NCBI RefSeq assembly: GCF_000269805.1 | Contig: NZ_JH711482.1 | Coordinates: forward strand, 396,085 to 460,084 | Source of the DNA: Actinomyces massiliensis 4401292 | Lineage (GTDB): Bacteria > Actinomycetota > Actinomycetes > Actinomycetales > Actinomycetaceae | Length of the DNA: 64,000 nt | Direction: 5' to 3' | Part shown: positions 8,179-15,821 of the stretch, in pieces | How the letters are laid out: every line of letters begins with the position of its first letter | Position numbering within the stretch: the first letter of the stretch is position 1 | Notes under the pieces: generated by a model | What the model was told of the DNA's origin: nothing | The model's input: the letters and a program-made list of their open reading frames with translations, nothing else | The model's database searches: none | Program-made: the position numbers and the translations under genes

Positions 8179-9147
8179 TCAGTCGCCCGCGTCGGGCTTC
8201 ATCTCTGACTTCGTATGCGCCTCCTGAGGCTCCGGGCCCGCCGAAACTGATGTCTCAGCCATCTCGTTCGGCCTGTCCGCCGCCTCAGACTCAGCCCTGG
8301 GCCCATCGCCTTCTTCGGTGCCCTCGCTGATCGCATCACTGAGATGGCGGCGCGAGGTCATGACATAGCCGGCCAGCCCGATGAGGAAGACGAGGATCGA
8401 GGTCCACACGTTGAGGCGCAGCCCGAGGATGCGATGAGCCTCATCCACGCGCAGGAGCTCGATCCACACGCGCCCGGAGGTGTAGACCATGAGATAGGCC
8501 CACATGAGCCGACCGCCCACCGCCCCCTCACGGCGGGCCAGGAAGTGCCCGAGCCACACGAGGAAGACGGCGCCCGCTGCATTCCACAGCGCCTCGTAGA
8601 GGAAAGTGGGGTGGAACAAAGTGCCCGGGGCATACCCGACCGGCATGTGAGCCTTGTCGATCTCCAGACCCCAGGGCAGGGTGGTGGGCCCGCCGAACAG
8701 CTCCTGATTGAAATAGTTGCCGAAGCGCCCCAGCGCCTGGGCGACCAGGATCGTGGGAGCCGCGGCATCGTAGAAGGGGCCCAGTCGCAGTCCACGCCGC
8801 CGCAACATCCAGATGCCCGCCATGGCCCCGAAGGCGACGCCGCCCCAGATGCCCAACCCGCCGTGCCAGATCTGCGGAATGAGCGCCGGATCCCCGCCCG
8901 GTCCGAAATAGGCGTCCGGGGAGGTCACCACGTGGTAGAGCCGCGCACCGACAATGCCGACCGGTACCGCGACCAGGGCGACGTCCAGAGCCATTTCCTG
9001 CGGTCCGCCCAGCGCCCGATAGCGACGGTCGGACCACCACACCGCCACGAAAACGCCTGCAAGAATGCACAGGGCGTAGGCGCGCAGCGGGAATGGGCCG
9101 ATGTGCCACACCCCCTGGGAGGGACTCGGAATCGAAGCGGTGAGCAC
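8179..9147 (-). CDS. lgt: prolipoprotein diacylglyceryl transferase
   Basis: Integral membrane enzyme that transfers diacylglyceryl from phosphatidylglycerol to the lipobox cysteine, the first step of lipoprotein maturation. The 322-aa protein has seven predicted membrane segments, the Lgt signature GRFGNYFNQELFG (about 145-157), HGGLGIWGG, and GRVWIELLRVDE near the C-terminal helices. Residues 280-322 are a charged, Glu/Ala-rich cytoplasmic tail without motif. Its start abuts the stop of the TrpC-like gene (9148), so both are probably co-transcribed, matching the trp-lgt order of other actinobacteria. One likely client in this window is the siderophore-binding lipoprotein at 31133. Confidence 0.96.
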   Translation of the reverse strand: MLTASIPSPSQGVWHIGPFPLRAYALCILAGVFVAVWWSDRRYRALGGPQEMALDVALVAVPVGIVGARLYHVVTSPDAYFGPGGDPALIPQIWHGGLGIWGGVAFGAMAGIWMLRRRGLRLGPFYDAAAPTILVAQALGRFGNYFNQELFGGPTTLPWGLEIDKAHMPVGYAPGTLFHPTFLYEALWNAAGAVFLVWLGHFLARREGAVGGRLMWAYLMVYTSGRVWIELLRVDEAHRILGLRLNVWTSILVFLIGLAGYVMTSRRHLSDAISEGTEEGDGPRAESEAADRPNEMAETSVSAGPEPQEAHTKSEMKPDAGD

Positions 9148-9972
9148 TCAGAGGACCTCTCGATGGGCGGAGGGGATAAGCGCGGGATGGCTGCCCGCAG
9201 CGACCAGTTCGGCGACAAACTGCTGGGGATCGGCCGAACGGATGACGGCTTCCCCGACAACGACGATATCGGCTCCCGCACGCGCATAACTCATGACATC
9301 ATGCGGTCCTGACACCCCGCCGGTCGCCATGCGGGTCACCGCCTCAGGCAGTACCTCGGCGACCTGTTCGAAACGGGAGTGGTCAATGGCCCGAGTATCG
9401 GGATCCCGTGCATCGACCGATACGTAGCGCGCGCCCGCCGCCACTGCGGTCAATGCCTCGCGCCGCGAGTGGGCCTCGACGACAGCCGCCATGCCCAGAG
9501 AATGAGTGCGCTCGACGAGGGACTCCAGGACCAGCGGCTCGAGGCGCGCGTCCAGAACGAGCATGTCGGCCCCATGAGCACGCGCCTCGTGGACCTGGTA
9601 GGGGGTGACGATGACATCGTTTGCCAGCACCGGGACATTCACGGCTTCGCGTACCGCGTTCAGATCAGTCAACCGCCCATGAGATCGGACCGGCTCGGTG
9701 ACGACGGACACACAAGCGGCCCCTCCAGCTTCATAGAAGCGGGCGAGGACGGCCGCGTCCCCCACCCCCGACAGATCGGCGAATGTCGCAGTGGCGCGCT
9801 TGACCTCGGCGATGACGGACACAACCCGGCCGGGGGCCCGCAACACCGACGCGACATCACGCGCAGCGGGAGCAGAACGGGTCTTCTCACGCAGTTCCTT
9901 CAACGGGGTCAACCGCTGACGGGAGGCGACAGCGGACCGCGCAGCTGCGACCAGGTCATCGAATGCCATCAC
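9148..9972 (-). CDS. trpC: TrpC-family (indole-3-glycerol phosphate synthase-like) protein, probably catalytically dead
   Basis: TIM-barrel protein of 274 aa clearly related to indole-3-glycerol phosphate synthase, in the canonical position before lgt. The family motifs are altered. IAEVKRAT keeps Glu and Lys, but the SPSKG loop that follows is replaced by ATFAD. The catalytic lysine of CKDFI is Asn (LANDVIV). The Asn of the INNR motif is Ala (VDARDP). The Glu of the SESG motif is Thr (ATGGVSG). The EVH-type Glu is kept (VVEAHS). No other trp gene is present in the window. Synthase activity is therefore unlikely; a remnant or repurposed role is inferred. GTG start at 9972 sits nine bases after AGGAGG; ATG at 9969 is the alternative. 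Confidence 0.8.
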   Translation of the reverse strand: MMAFDDLVAAARSAVASRQRLTPLKELREKTRSAPAARDVASVLRAPGRVVSVIAEVKRATATFADLSGVGDAAVLARFYEAGGAACVSVVTEPVRSHGRLTDLNAVREAVNVPVLANDVIVTPYQVHEARAHGADMLVLDARLEPLVLESLVERTHSLGMAAVVEAHSRREALTAVAAGARYVSVDARDPDTRAIDHSRFEQVAEVLPEAVTRMATGGVSGPHDVMSYARAGADIVVVGEAVIRSADPQQFVAELVAAGSHPALIPSAHREVL

Positions 9973-10089
9973 GGGACGCCACCTCCTGCATACGCGATAC
10001 CGGGATCGTCGGGGGCGCGCTCAGCAGAAGTGCCGGCGGCGCCCATGAGGCCAATCGTCCTCGGGTGTGGGCGGCTGAGGCAAATCCGT

Positions 10090-10530
10090 TCAGTCGCCGG
10101 GACGCTCCCCTACAACCGCGCCGAGATCGCCGCCCGCCTGGAAACAGGTGCGCTCGCCTGTATGGCAAGCGGCCCCGACCTGATCCACTTCGATCAGCAG
10201 GGCGTCACCATCGCAGTCGAGGCGGACGGCCTTGACGTACTGGTGGTGGCCCGAGGTGTCCCCCTTGCGCCAGTACTCTCGGCGAGAGCGGGACCAGAAC
10301 GTCACGCGGCCCTCGGTCAGCGTGCGATGCAGGGCCTCGTCATCCATCCATCCGACCATGAGCACCTCAAGAGTGTCGTACTGCTGAACGACAGCGGCGA
10401 CGAGTCCTGATGCATCGCGCTTGAGACGAGAGGAGATCGCGTGAGGTAGAACCACGAGAGCAATTCTCTCACGAGGCGCCTCCCGAACAGCCGACCCGGC
10501 ACGTACTCGTATTCTCGTTCTCGGCTGCAT
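10090..10530 (-). CDS. hisI: phosphoribosyl-AMP cyclohydrolase
   Basis: Third step of histidine biosynthesis (opens the adenine ring of PR-AMP), Zn/Mg-dependent. Signatures: [36 protein letters not shown], and the metal-binding segment [19 protein letters not shown] with the final Cys in TCF. At 146 aa the protein is longer than the usual 110-130; the first 30 residues before AISSRLKRD are Arg-rich and not conserved, so a later start is possible. No fused PR-ATP pyrophosphatase (HisE) domain. It lies between the TrpC-like gene and a DUF2752 gene. Confidence 0.93.
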   Translation of the reverse strand: MQPRTRIRVRAGSAVREAPRERIALVVLPHAISSRLKRDASGLVAAVVQQYDTLEVLMVGWMDDEALHRTLTEGRVTFWSRSRREYWRKGDTSGHHQYVKAVRLDCDGDALLIEVDQVGAACHTGERTCFQAGGDLGAVVGERPGD

Positions 10531-10634
10531 CGGCGCGCCGAGAACTACGAAGCCCTGAACCAGGCACCTGACAGCAATGAATCAACGAATACTGAACGAA
10601 TACTGACTGTAATAACTGCGCTCATAACCTCGGT

Positions 10635-11075
10635 TCAGCCTGATGGCCCCAGGAGCGGACCCAGATAGACCCACATGCCCGGCATATTGCGCACAACGGC
10701 GAACACGCCGGCAAGGGCGAAGAGCGTCACCGCCTCATACGCGGACATGAAAGGACGAGTGCTCCCAGAATGCCGATTGGTCAGCCATCGCAGCACGAGA
10801 AGAACTGCAAGCGCCTCAACCACCAGGGCAAAAGGGTTGTAGCCGATCGCCTCCGTCAGGTTCCCGTGCAAGAGCGCCCGAGTGGCGCGCGTGCCCCCGC
10901 ACAAAGGACACCACATGCCAGTGGCGCGGTGCACCAGACACAGGTCGGAACTCGTCGCGGACGAGCGCAGACCATTGAGAACAAGCAGCATACCGGGTGC
11001 ACAGGCCACGGCCACCAGCGCGCCTACGCGGAGGCGGCGATGACCGCGGCTGCGCCCATCAACGTCCATCAACAT
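10635..11075 (-). CDS. DUF2752 family membrane protein
   Basis: A 146-aa integral membrane protein with three or four hydrophobic segments (about 17-36, 80-95, 110-130). It carries the DUF2752 hallmark CPLCGGTRATRALLHGN followed by AIGYNPFAL. The paired cysteines in CPLC are characteristic of the family, whose function is not known. It sits in the his/trp gene order between the DUF4190-like gene and hisI, a place where some actinobacteria carry a Trp-associated membrane protein. Just downstream (10575-10596) is an 11-base direct repeat CGAATACTGAN. Confidence 0.82.
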   Translation of the reverse strand: MLMDVDGRSRGHRRLRVGALVAVACAPGMLLVLNGLRSSATSSDLCLVHRATGMWCPLCGGTRATRALLHGNLTEAIGYNPFALVVEALAVLLVLRWLTNRHSGSTRPFMSAYEAVTLFALAGVFAVVRNMPGMWVYLGPLLGPSG

Positions 11076-11127
11076 GTTTTACAGAGCATCAAGGGCGCCG
11101 AAGCCGGCAGGCTCCGGTCGCTCGGAC

Positions 11128-11517
11128 TCACAGATTACTGAAAATAAAGTCCGTAATGTCGGTAGTCCAAACGATAACAGTCCAGACGATCGACAGCACT
11201 CCCATGATGAGACCAGCGATAGCCATGCCCTTGTTGGAGGCTCGTCCCTCGTTGGCAGCCTGTATACCGAGGAAGCCCAGCACCATTGCGGGAATACCGG
11301 TGAGCAGGCCGCAGCACGCCAGACTGGCGATGCCCAGCCCCAGCGCCCATCCGCCCAGGGCGTTCTTCTCCGTTGATGGACCGTAAGGACTCATTCCCGG
11401 GGCATATGCCCCGGGCTGCGGCTGGTTCGGGTACTGCGGATACCCGGGGTCGCTCGGATAGGAGCCCGGACCAGGCTGGCCGTTGTAAGGATCTTGATTC
11501 GGGTCGTAGCTCGTCAT
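11128..11517 (-). CDS. DUF4190-like small membrane protein
   Basis: The first 55 residues are rich in Pro, Gly, Gln and Tyr (MTSYDPNQDPYNGQPGPG), typical of a disordered cytoplasmic lead. They are followed by two membrane helices joined by a short loop (ALGLGIASLACCGLLTGIPAMVL...FLGIQAANEG...GMAIAGLIMGVLSIVWTVIVW). This is the layout of the DUF4190 family. The ATG at 11517 was chosen because the proline-rich N-terminus begins there; the open frame continues upstream to 11589 without family-like sequence. Function unknown. Confidence 0.75.
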   Translation of the reverse strand: MTSYDPNQDPYNGQPGPGSYPSDPGYPQYPNQPQPGAYAPGMSPYGPSTEKNALGGWALGLGIASLACCGLLTGIPAMVLGFLGIQAANEGRASNKGMAIAGLIMGVLSIVWTVIVWTTDITDFIFSNL

Positions 11518-11634
11518 GAAAAAGACGCACTCTTTCACTTGGGGAACAATGCTCCGGCACTTCTCATGCTCGGCTGCTGCTGGCAGCACGCATACGCCAA
11601 GGGCGAGGTTACACGCTCCGGCTGAGCAGCGCCG

Positions 11635-12429
11635 CTACTCGCCAGTGGGAGCTGACAATCCCCTCACAGGGTGTCCTGCCCCTCGCAAGGCGTCTTTCGC
11701 CGCGCCGATCGTCAGCGTGCCGTAATGAAAGACGCTCGCCGCCAGCACCGCATCCGCGCCATGATCCGCCGCCGCGGCGAAATCCTCGGCTCGGCCCGCA
11801 CCACCGGAGGCGATCAGCGGAACACGGACCTCACGCCGGACATCATCGAGCATCTGCAGGTCGAAACCGCCGGTCACGCCATCGGCGTCCATGGAGTTCA
11901 ACAGGATCTCGCCCGCACCCAGATCAGCGGCCCGCGCCGCCCACCGAACAGCATCGAGGCCGGTCGAACGGCGTCCGCCGTGAGTCGTGACCTCATATCC
12001 CGACGGGGTGGTCACGCCTTCTGGGCAGCGTCGTGCGTCCACCGATAGAACCACCACCTGATTGCCGAAGCGCTCAGCGACCTCGTACAGCAGTTCCGGC
12101 CTTTCAATAGCTGCGGTATTGACGCCCACCTTGTCCGCTCCTGCCCGCAGGAGGCGGTCGACATCCTCAACGCTGCGCACTCCCCCGCCCACGGTCAGTG
12201 GGACGAAGACCTGCTCCGCAGTCGCCGAGACGATGTCCAGCATGGTCGAACGGCCCTCGGCAGAGGCGGAGACGTCGAGAAAGGTGATCTCGTCGGCACC
12301 CTGGGCGTCGTAGCGCTTGGCGAGCTCCACCGGATCGCCGGCGTCCCGCAGACCCGTGAAGTTCACGCCCTTGACGACGCGCCCGTCTTTGACGTCGAGG
12401 CATGGGATGACACGGACGGCGACGCTCAT
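11635..12429 (-). CDS. hisF: imidazole glycerol phosphate synthase subunit HisF
   Basis: Cyclase subunit that makes imidazole glycerol phosphate and AICAR using ammonia from HisH; a (beta/alpha)8 barrel with internal twofold symmetry. Signatures: [20 protein letters not shown] with catalytic Asp11, [49 protein letters not shown] with the second catalytic Asp, and [15 protein letters not shown]. Start ATG at 12429 has AGGAG six bases upstream and gives the standard [13 protein letters not shown]-terminus. HisH is not in this window, so the partner must be encoded elsewhere. Confidence 0.96.
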   Translation of the reverse strand: MSVAVRVIPCLDVKDGRVVKGVNFTGLRDAGDPVELAKRYDAQGADEITFLDVSASAEGRSTMLDIVSATAEQVFVPLTVGGGVRSVEDVDRLLRAGADKVGVNTAAIERPELLYEVAERFGNQVVVLSVDARRCPEGVTTPSGYEVTTHGGRRSTGLDAVRWAARAADLGAGEILLNSMDADGVTGGFDLQMLDDVRREVRVPLIASGGAGRAEDFAAAADHGADAVLAASVFHYGTLTIGAAKDALRGAGHPVRGLSAPTGE

Positions 12430-12538
12430 GGTGACTCCTGAACGGATCGGCAGTGAGGGAACCGAGCCAGAGTAGCGTGAGCTCACTGCTCACCGGGCTA
12501 CTGGCAGACTCTCGACTGGCCGCCGGCCGGCCGCTTGC

Positions 12539-14089
12539 CTACTGACTGGTGCCGGGACTGGCGCCCGGTGTCACATGCACGGTTCCGGGACCGTCATCGG
12601 GATTCGGAGTCGCGGGCACAGCGGCGTCGGTAAGCCCATCATCGGCGATCGCCAGGACATCTATCACCACGGCGACTGCGCCCTCGCCGGCGGCCTGATC
12701 GGCTGGGATGGAGATGACTAGCCTGCTGCCCACCTGGGCGTCGACCAATTGCTCCCTCACGCCTGCAAGTGCGTTGTTCATGTCAATGGTGCCGGGCAGT
12801 GTAGTCGTGCCGTATGTGGTGGCCTGCTGCTGACCATCGGACCAATTCACAGTGGCGTACCGGGCCAGAACGACGCTGTCCGCCTGAACCTGAGGGCCGT
12901 CTCCCTGCACGAGCACGGCCGCGGTCGAATGCGTGGGTACCGGGAGCCCCTGCACAGACAGGCCCACCGTGCCATCGGCGTTCGTCGTCACCGTCGGCAT
13001 GCCCTCAACGGGCTGCTGGGATGTCCCCGCCGCGGTGGTGGGCAGAATGTCGATCACCGTGATCTCAGTGGTCTTGGTCTGATCCTCCTTGGTCCGCGGA
13101 GCACGGACGACGATTCGCGACCCCTCGGTGACTCCGGTGACCGCATTGGCGAGACTCTCACCGATCTTGTTGGGATCGAGTAGGCCTCGATATAGACGCG
13201 TGCCTGTTTTATTGCCGGTGACATTCGTGCCGTCGCCGCCGTCGAAAACCGCCACGGACAGCACGACGGCATCGCCTGCACCCAAGGCGCGTCCGTCGCC
13301 CGTGACGACCTGATCAGTGCTTATCGCAGAGGCCGGTGAGAGGTTTCCCTTGAGCGAGACGACGGGAACGGCGCCGACACGGCCGGCGACTTCCAGCACT
13401 GTGTCGAGCGGCCCGTCCGCATTGATGGAACCGCCCGGGGCCGCACCCGCTGAGCTGGCCGATCCGGCGCCGCCTCCCCACATGCGGGAGACCGCCAGGG
13501 GCGCTGCGACGATAGCCACTGCCGCCATGATCGCCAGAACAGCAGCAATATATCCTCGCGGTCTGGGGCGCCCCAAAGCGGCCCCTATCGCTCGTTGGGC
13601 ACCCGTGGTGGTGGGAGGCTCATCGGAGGAGGGCGATGACTGCGCTGCCGGCGATAAGGCCTCAGCCGGTTCGGACACCGGAGCGGAGGCTGCGCTGCGC
13701 GGCGCCTCGGGAACCGGTTCTTCTGCGGGCGCTGTCGGGATCGGCTGCATCCAGGGCGGAGACAGCTCAGACGTCTCAGACGTCTCAGTGGGCTGCGCGT
13801 GGCTCGGTGAGAAAGGCGAGGAATACGAAGGGTTCGAGGGAAGTGAGAGATCCGAGAGATCCGGCGACGGAGCGGGCTGAGTCCAGTTCGGGGCAGCCGA
13901 TTCACCCGACTCAACCGAACCTGCCGAATCAACCGAACCAGTCGGACCCGCCGAATCACTGCCTCGGGAACCGGCGAGCTCATTGGCCCGCTCCAGCTCA
14001 CGCCTCTGACGACGCGTCAACGGCTGACCGTCCTGCCCCACTTGTGGCAGGCGCGTTGTGTTGCGGGAGGAGGGCGAGAAGGTAGTCAT
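12539..14089 (-). CDS. membrane-anchored protein with tandem FKBP-like domains
   Basis: About 516 aa. A long disordered N-terminus rich in Ser, Pro, Glu and Thr (residues 1-165) is followed by one membrane helix (IAAVLAIMAAVAIVAAPLAV, about 180-200). Two FKBP-type regions lie outside: 235-350 (TDQVVTGDGRALGAGDAVVL...) and 375-495 (VLVQGDGPQVQADSVVL...). The second keeps the outline of FKBP (NALAGVREQLVDAQVGSRLVISIP) but lacks several aromatic active-site residues, so isomerase activity is uncertain. It lies 38 bases after pafA on the same strand; an FKBP gene at this place is a known feature of actinobacterial Pup loci. ATG at 14089 follows GGAAGGA. Confidence 0.75.
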   Translation of the reverse strand: MTTFSPSSRNTTRLPQVGQDGQPLTRRQRRELERANELAGSRGSDSAGPTGSVDSAGSVESGESAAPNWTQPAPSPDLSDLSLPSNPSYSSPFSPSHAQPTETSETSELSPPWMQPIPTAPAEEPVPEAPRSAASAPVSEPAEALSPAAQSSPSSDEPPTTTGAQRAIGAALGRPRPRGYIAAVLAIMAAVAIVAAPLAVSRMWGGGAGSASSAGAAPGGSINADGPLDTVLEVAGRVGAVPVVSLKGNLSPASAISTDQVVTGDGRALGAGDAVVLSVAVFDGGDGTNVTGNKTGTRLYRGLLDPNKIGESLANAVTGVTEGSRIVVRAPRTKEDQTKTTEITVIDILPTTAAGTSQQPVEGMPTVTTNADGTVGLSVQGLPVPTHSTAAVLVQGDGPQVQADSVVLARYATVNWSDGQQQATTYGTTTLPGTIDMNNALAGVREQLVDAQVGSRLVISIPADQAAGEGAVAVVIDVLAIADDGLTDAAVPATPNPDDGPGTVHVTPGASPGTSQ

Positions 14090-14127
14090 CGGTCCTTCCA
14101 GTCTGCCAGATGTCATCGTACGGCGTC

Positions 14128-15594
14128 TCAGACGCCGGTGGTCATGCCCGTGGCAAGCGTCTCGTCGGGAGCGTCCATGGCCGCCATGAGGACATCGACA
14201 CGCTCGTCAACGGCATTGAAGGGGTCGCGCAGTGCAACGAGCCGGGTACGGCCATCGTCCAGGCGCAGGTTCACCCAATCGGCCGACAGGTCCCGGCGCA
14301 GGTCCTGCGCCCGTCCGATCGCCGTACCGCGCAGATGCGCACGGGTGGTTGCCGGCGGGGTGTCGACAGCGGTACCGCAGGCCTGTTCATCAATGAGACG
14401 CCGCAGCAATCCGGCTCGCTCCAGCTTCAGACGGAGCCCGTCGCTACGGCTCACATCGTGATAGGCCAGGGCCAGCCGGGCCATGCGCGGCTCGCCCAGC
14501 TCGGCGCCGGTGCGCTCGGCATAACGGGCCAGAAGCTGGTGCTTGGCCGCCCAATCCAGATCGGTGGCCACGTCCTGGGGCCTGCCCGAGCGAACGGCCT
14601 CCAGGCCTCGTTCCCACAGGTCGAGAACATGGTGCTGGAGATCGCTCAAGTCCAGATTCCTGACGTGCTCGCGCACCCTGACCAGGTGCTCGGCCTGCAG
14701 ATCCACCGGCGTGATGGTGCGGCCGTCTGCGAGCTCCAGCGCAACCGTGCCGGTCAGGTCGTGGCAGGTATCGCGGATGGCCCTCATGGGGAAGGCGAGC
14801 TGAAGATCCGCGAGACTGCCGCCCTCCTCGAGGTAATCCAGCAGCAGGTCCATGGCGCCCACTTTGAGAAGGGTGGATCCCTGAGCGATATTGGAATCGC
14901 CGACGATCACATGCATGCGCCTGTAGAGTTCGGCATCTGCATGAGGCTCATCGCGGGTATTGATCAGGGGGCGCGAACGGGTGGTCGCCGAGGAAACGGC
15001 ATCCTCCATCTGATCGGCGCGCTGGGAGAAGACGTATCGGGCCGGGGCCCCATGATCGCTGGGATCGTTGGGATCATTGGGATCGCCGAGCAGAATATGG
15101 CCGGCGCCGACGAGGATCTGGCGCGTGACCAGGTGGGGCACAAGGGTACGGGCGTCATTCCAGAAGTCGCCACGGCGACGCACGAGGTAGTTCTCATGAC
15201 AGCCGAAACCCGTGCCCTCGGCATCGAGATTGTTCTTCAGCAGGTGAATGCGGCCGGGCACCCCCCGTTGTTCCAGGCGAGTATTGGCCTGCTCGGCGAG
15301 ATCGGCCATGGTGATCTCTCCAGCCCGGTCCTGAGCCAGGAGATCGGCCAGCTCATCGCACTCCGCGGTGGCGAACTCGGGGTGGCTGCCCACGTCGAGG
15401 TACAGGCGCGCCCCGCCACGGGTGAAGACATTGGAGGACCGGCCGAGGCGCACGACGGGCTCGAACAGTTCACGTGCGGCATGGTCAGCGTCCAGAGGCG
15501 GTATGCCGCCAGTTGTTGAGGCGCAGGTGATGCCGTACTCGGTCTCCACGCCGATGATTCGCCGCGCGGGCCTGCGCGAGGGCGGCGCCGTCAC
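14128..15594 (-). CDS. pafA: Pup-protein ligase
   Basis: Joins the C-terminal Glu of Pup to lysines of target proteins with ATP, via a glutamyl-phosphate; carboxylate-amine ligase fold related to glutamine synthetase. Signatures: RIIGVETEYGI with the Mg-binding glutamates, GGARLYLDVGSHPEFATAE with the catalytic Asp, LLKNNLDAEGTGFGCHENY, FSQRADQMEDAVSS and INTRDEPHAD. Length 488 aa, normal. GTG start overlaps the pup stop (GTGA), with GGCGGAGA upstream, so translation is coupled to pup. There is no Dop-loop insertion after the first motif, which separates it from Dop. Confidence 0.96.
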   Translation of the reverse strand: MTAPPSRRPARRIIGVETEYGITCASTTGGIPPLDADHAARELFEPVVRLGRSSNVFTRGGARLYLDVGSHPEFATAECDELADLLAQDRAGEITMADLAEQANTRLEQRGVPGRIHLLKNNLDAEGTGFGCHENYLVRRRGDFWNDARTLVPHLVTRQILVGAGHILLGDPNDPNDPSDHGAPARYVFSQRADQMEDAVSSATTRSRPLINTRDEPHADAELYRRMHVIVGDSNIAQGSTLLKVGAMDLLLDYLEEGGSLADLQLAFPMRAIRDTCHDLTGTVALELADGRTITPVDLQAEHLVRVREHVRNLDLSDLQHHVLDLWERGLEAVRSGRPQDVATDLDWAAKHQLLARYAERTGAELGEPRMARLALAYHDVSRSDGLRLKLERAGLLRRLIDEQACGTAVDTPPATTRAHLRGTAIGRAQDLRRDLSADWVNLRLDDGRTRLVALRDPFNAVDERVDVLMAAMDAPDETLATGMTTGV

Positions 15595-15773
15595 TCTCCG
15601 CCCTTCTGGACGAAACCCTGCACGAAAGCCGCCGCATTCGTCTCCAGGACGGAGTCGATCTCGTCGAGAATGTCGTCAACACCGGCAACCTGAGCCTGGC
15701 CGGCCGCATCGGAGGCCTCGGAGGCATCGTCGCCGTGGCCCCCGGTGGGCTGAATCTGCTCGTGGGTGCTCAT
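15591..15773 (-). CDS. pup: prokaryotic ubiquitin-like protein Pup
   Basis: A 60-residue disordered modifier. The C-terminal half has the helix bound by ARC/PafA (VDDILDEIDSVLETNAAAFVQ) and ends FVQKGGE. Because the last residue is already Glu, deamidation by Dop is not needed before ligation; in many actinobacteria Pup ends in Gln instead. It lies 48 bases downstream of dop and overlaps pafA by four bases. Confidence 0.97.
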   Translation of the reverse strand: MSTHEQIQPTGGHGDDASEASDAAGQAQVAGVDDILDEIDSVLETNAAAFVQGFVQKGGE

Positions 15774-15821
15774 GGTGCCTCCTGCCTGTCCGTCGGAGCG
15801 CGGCCCGCACTCCCGATGGGA

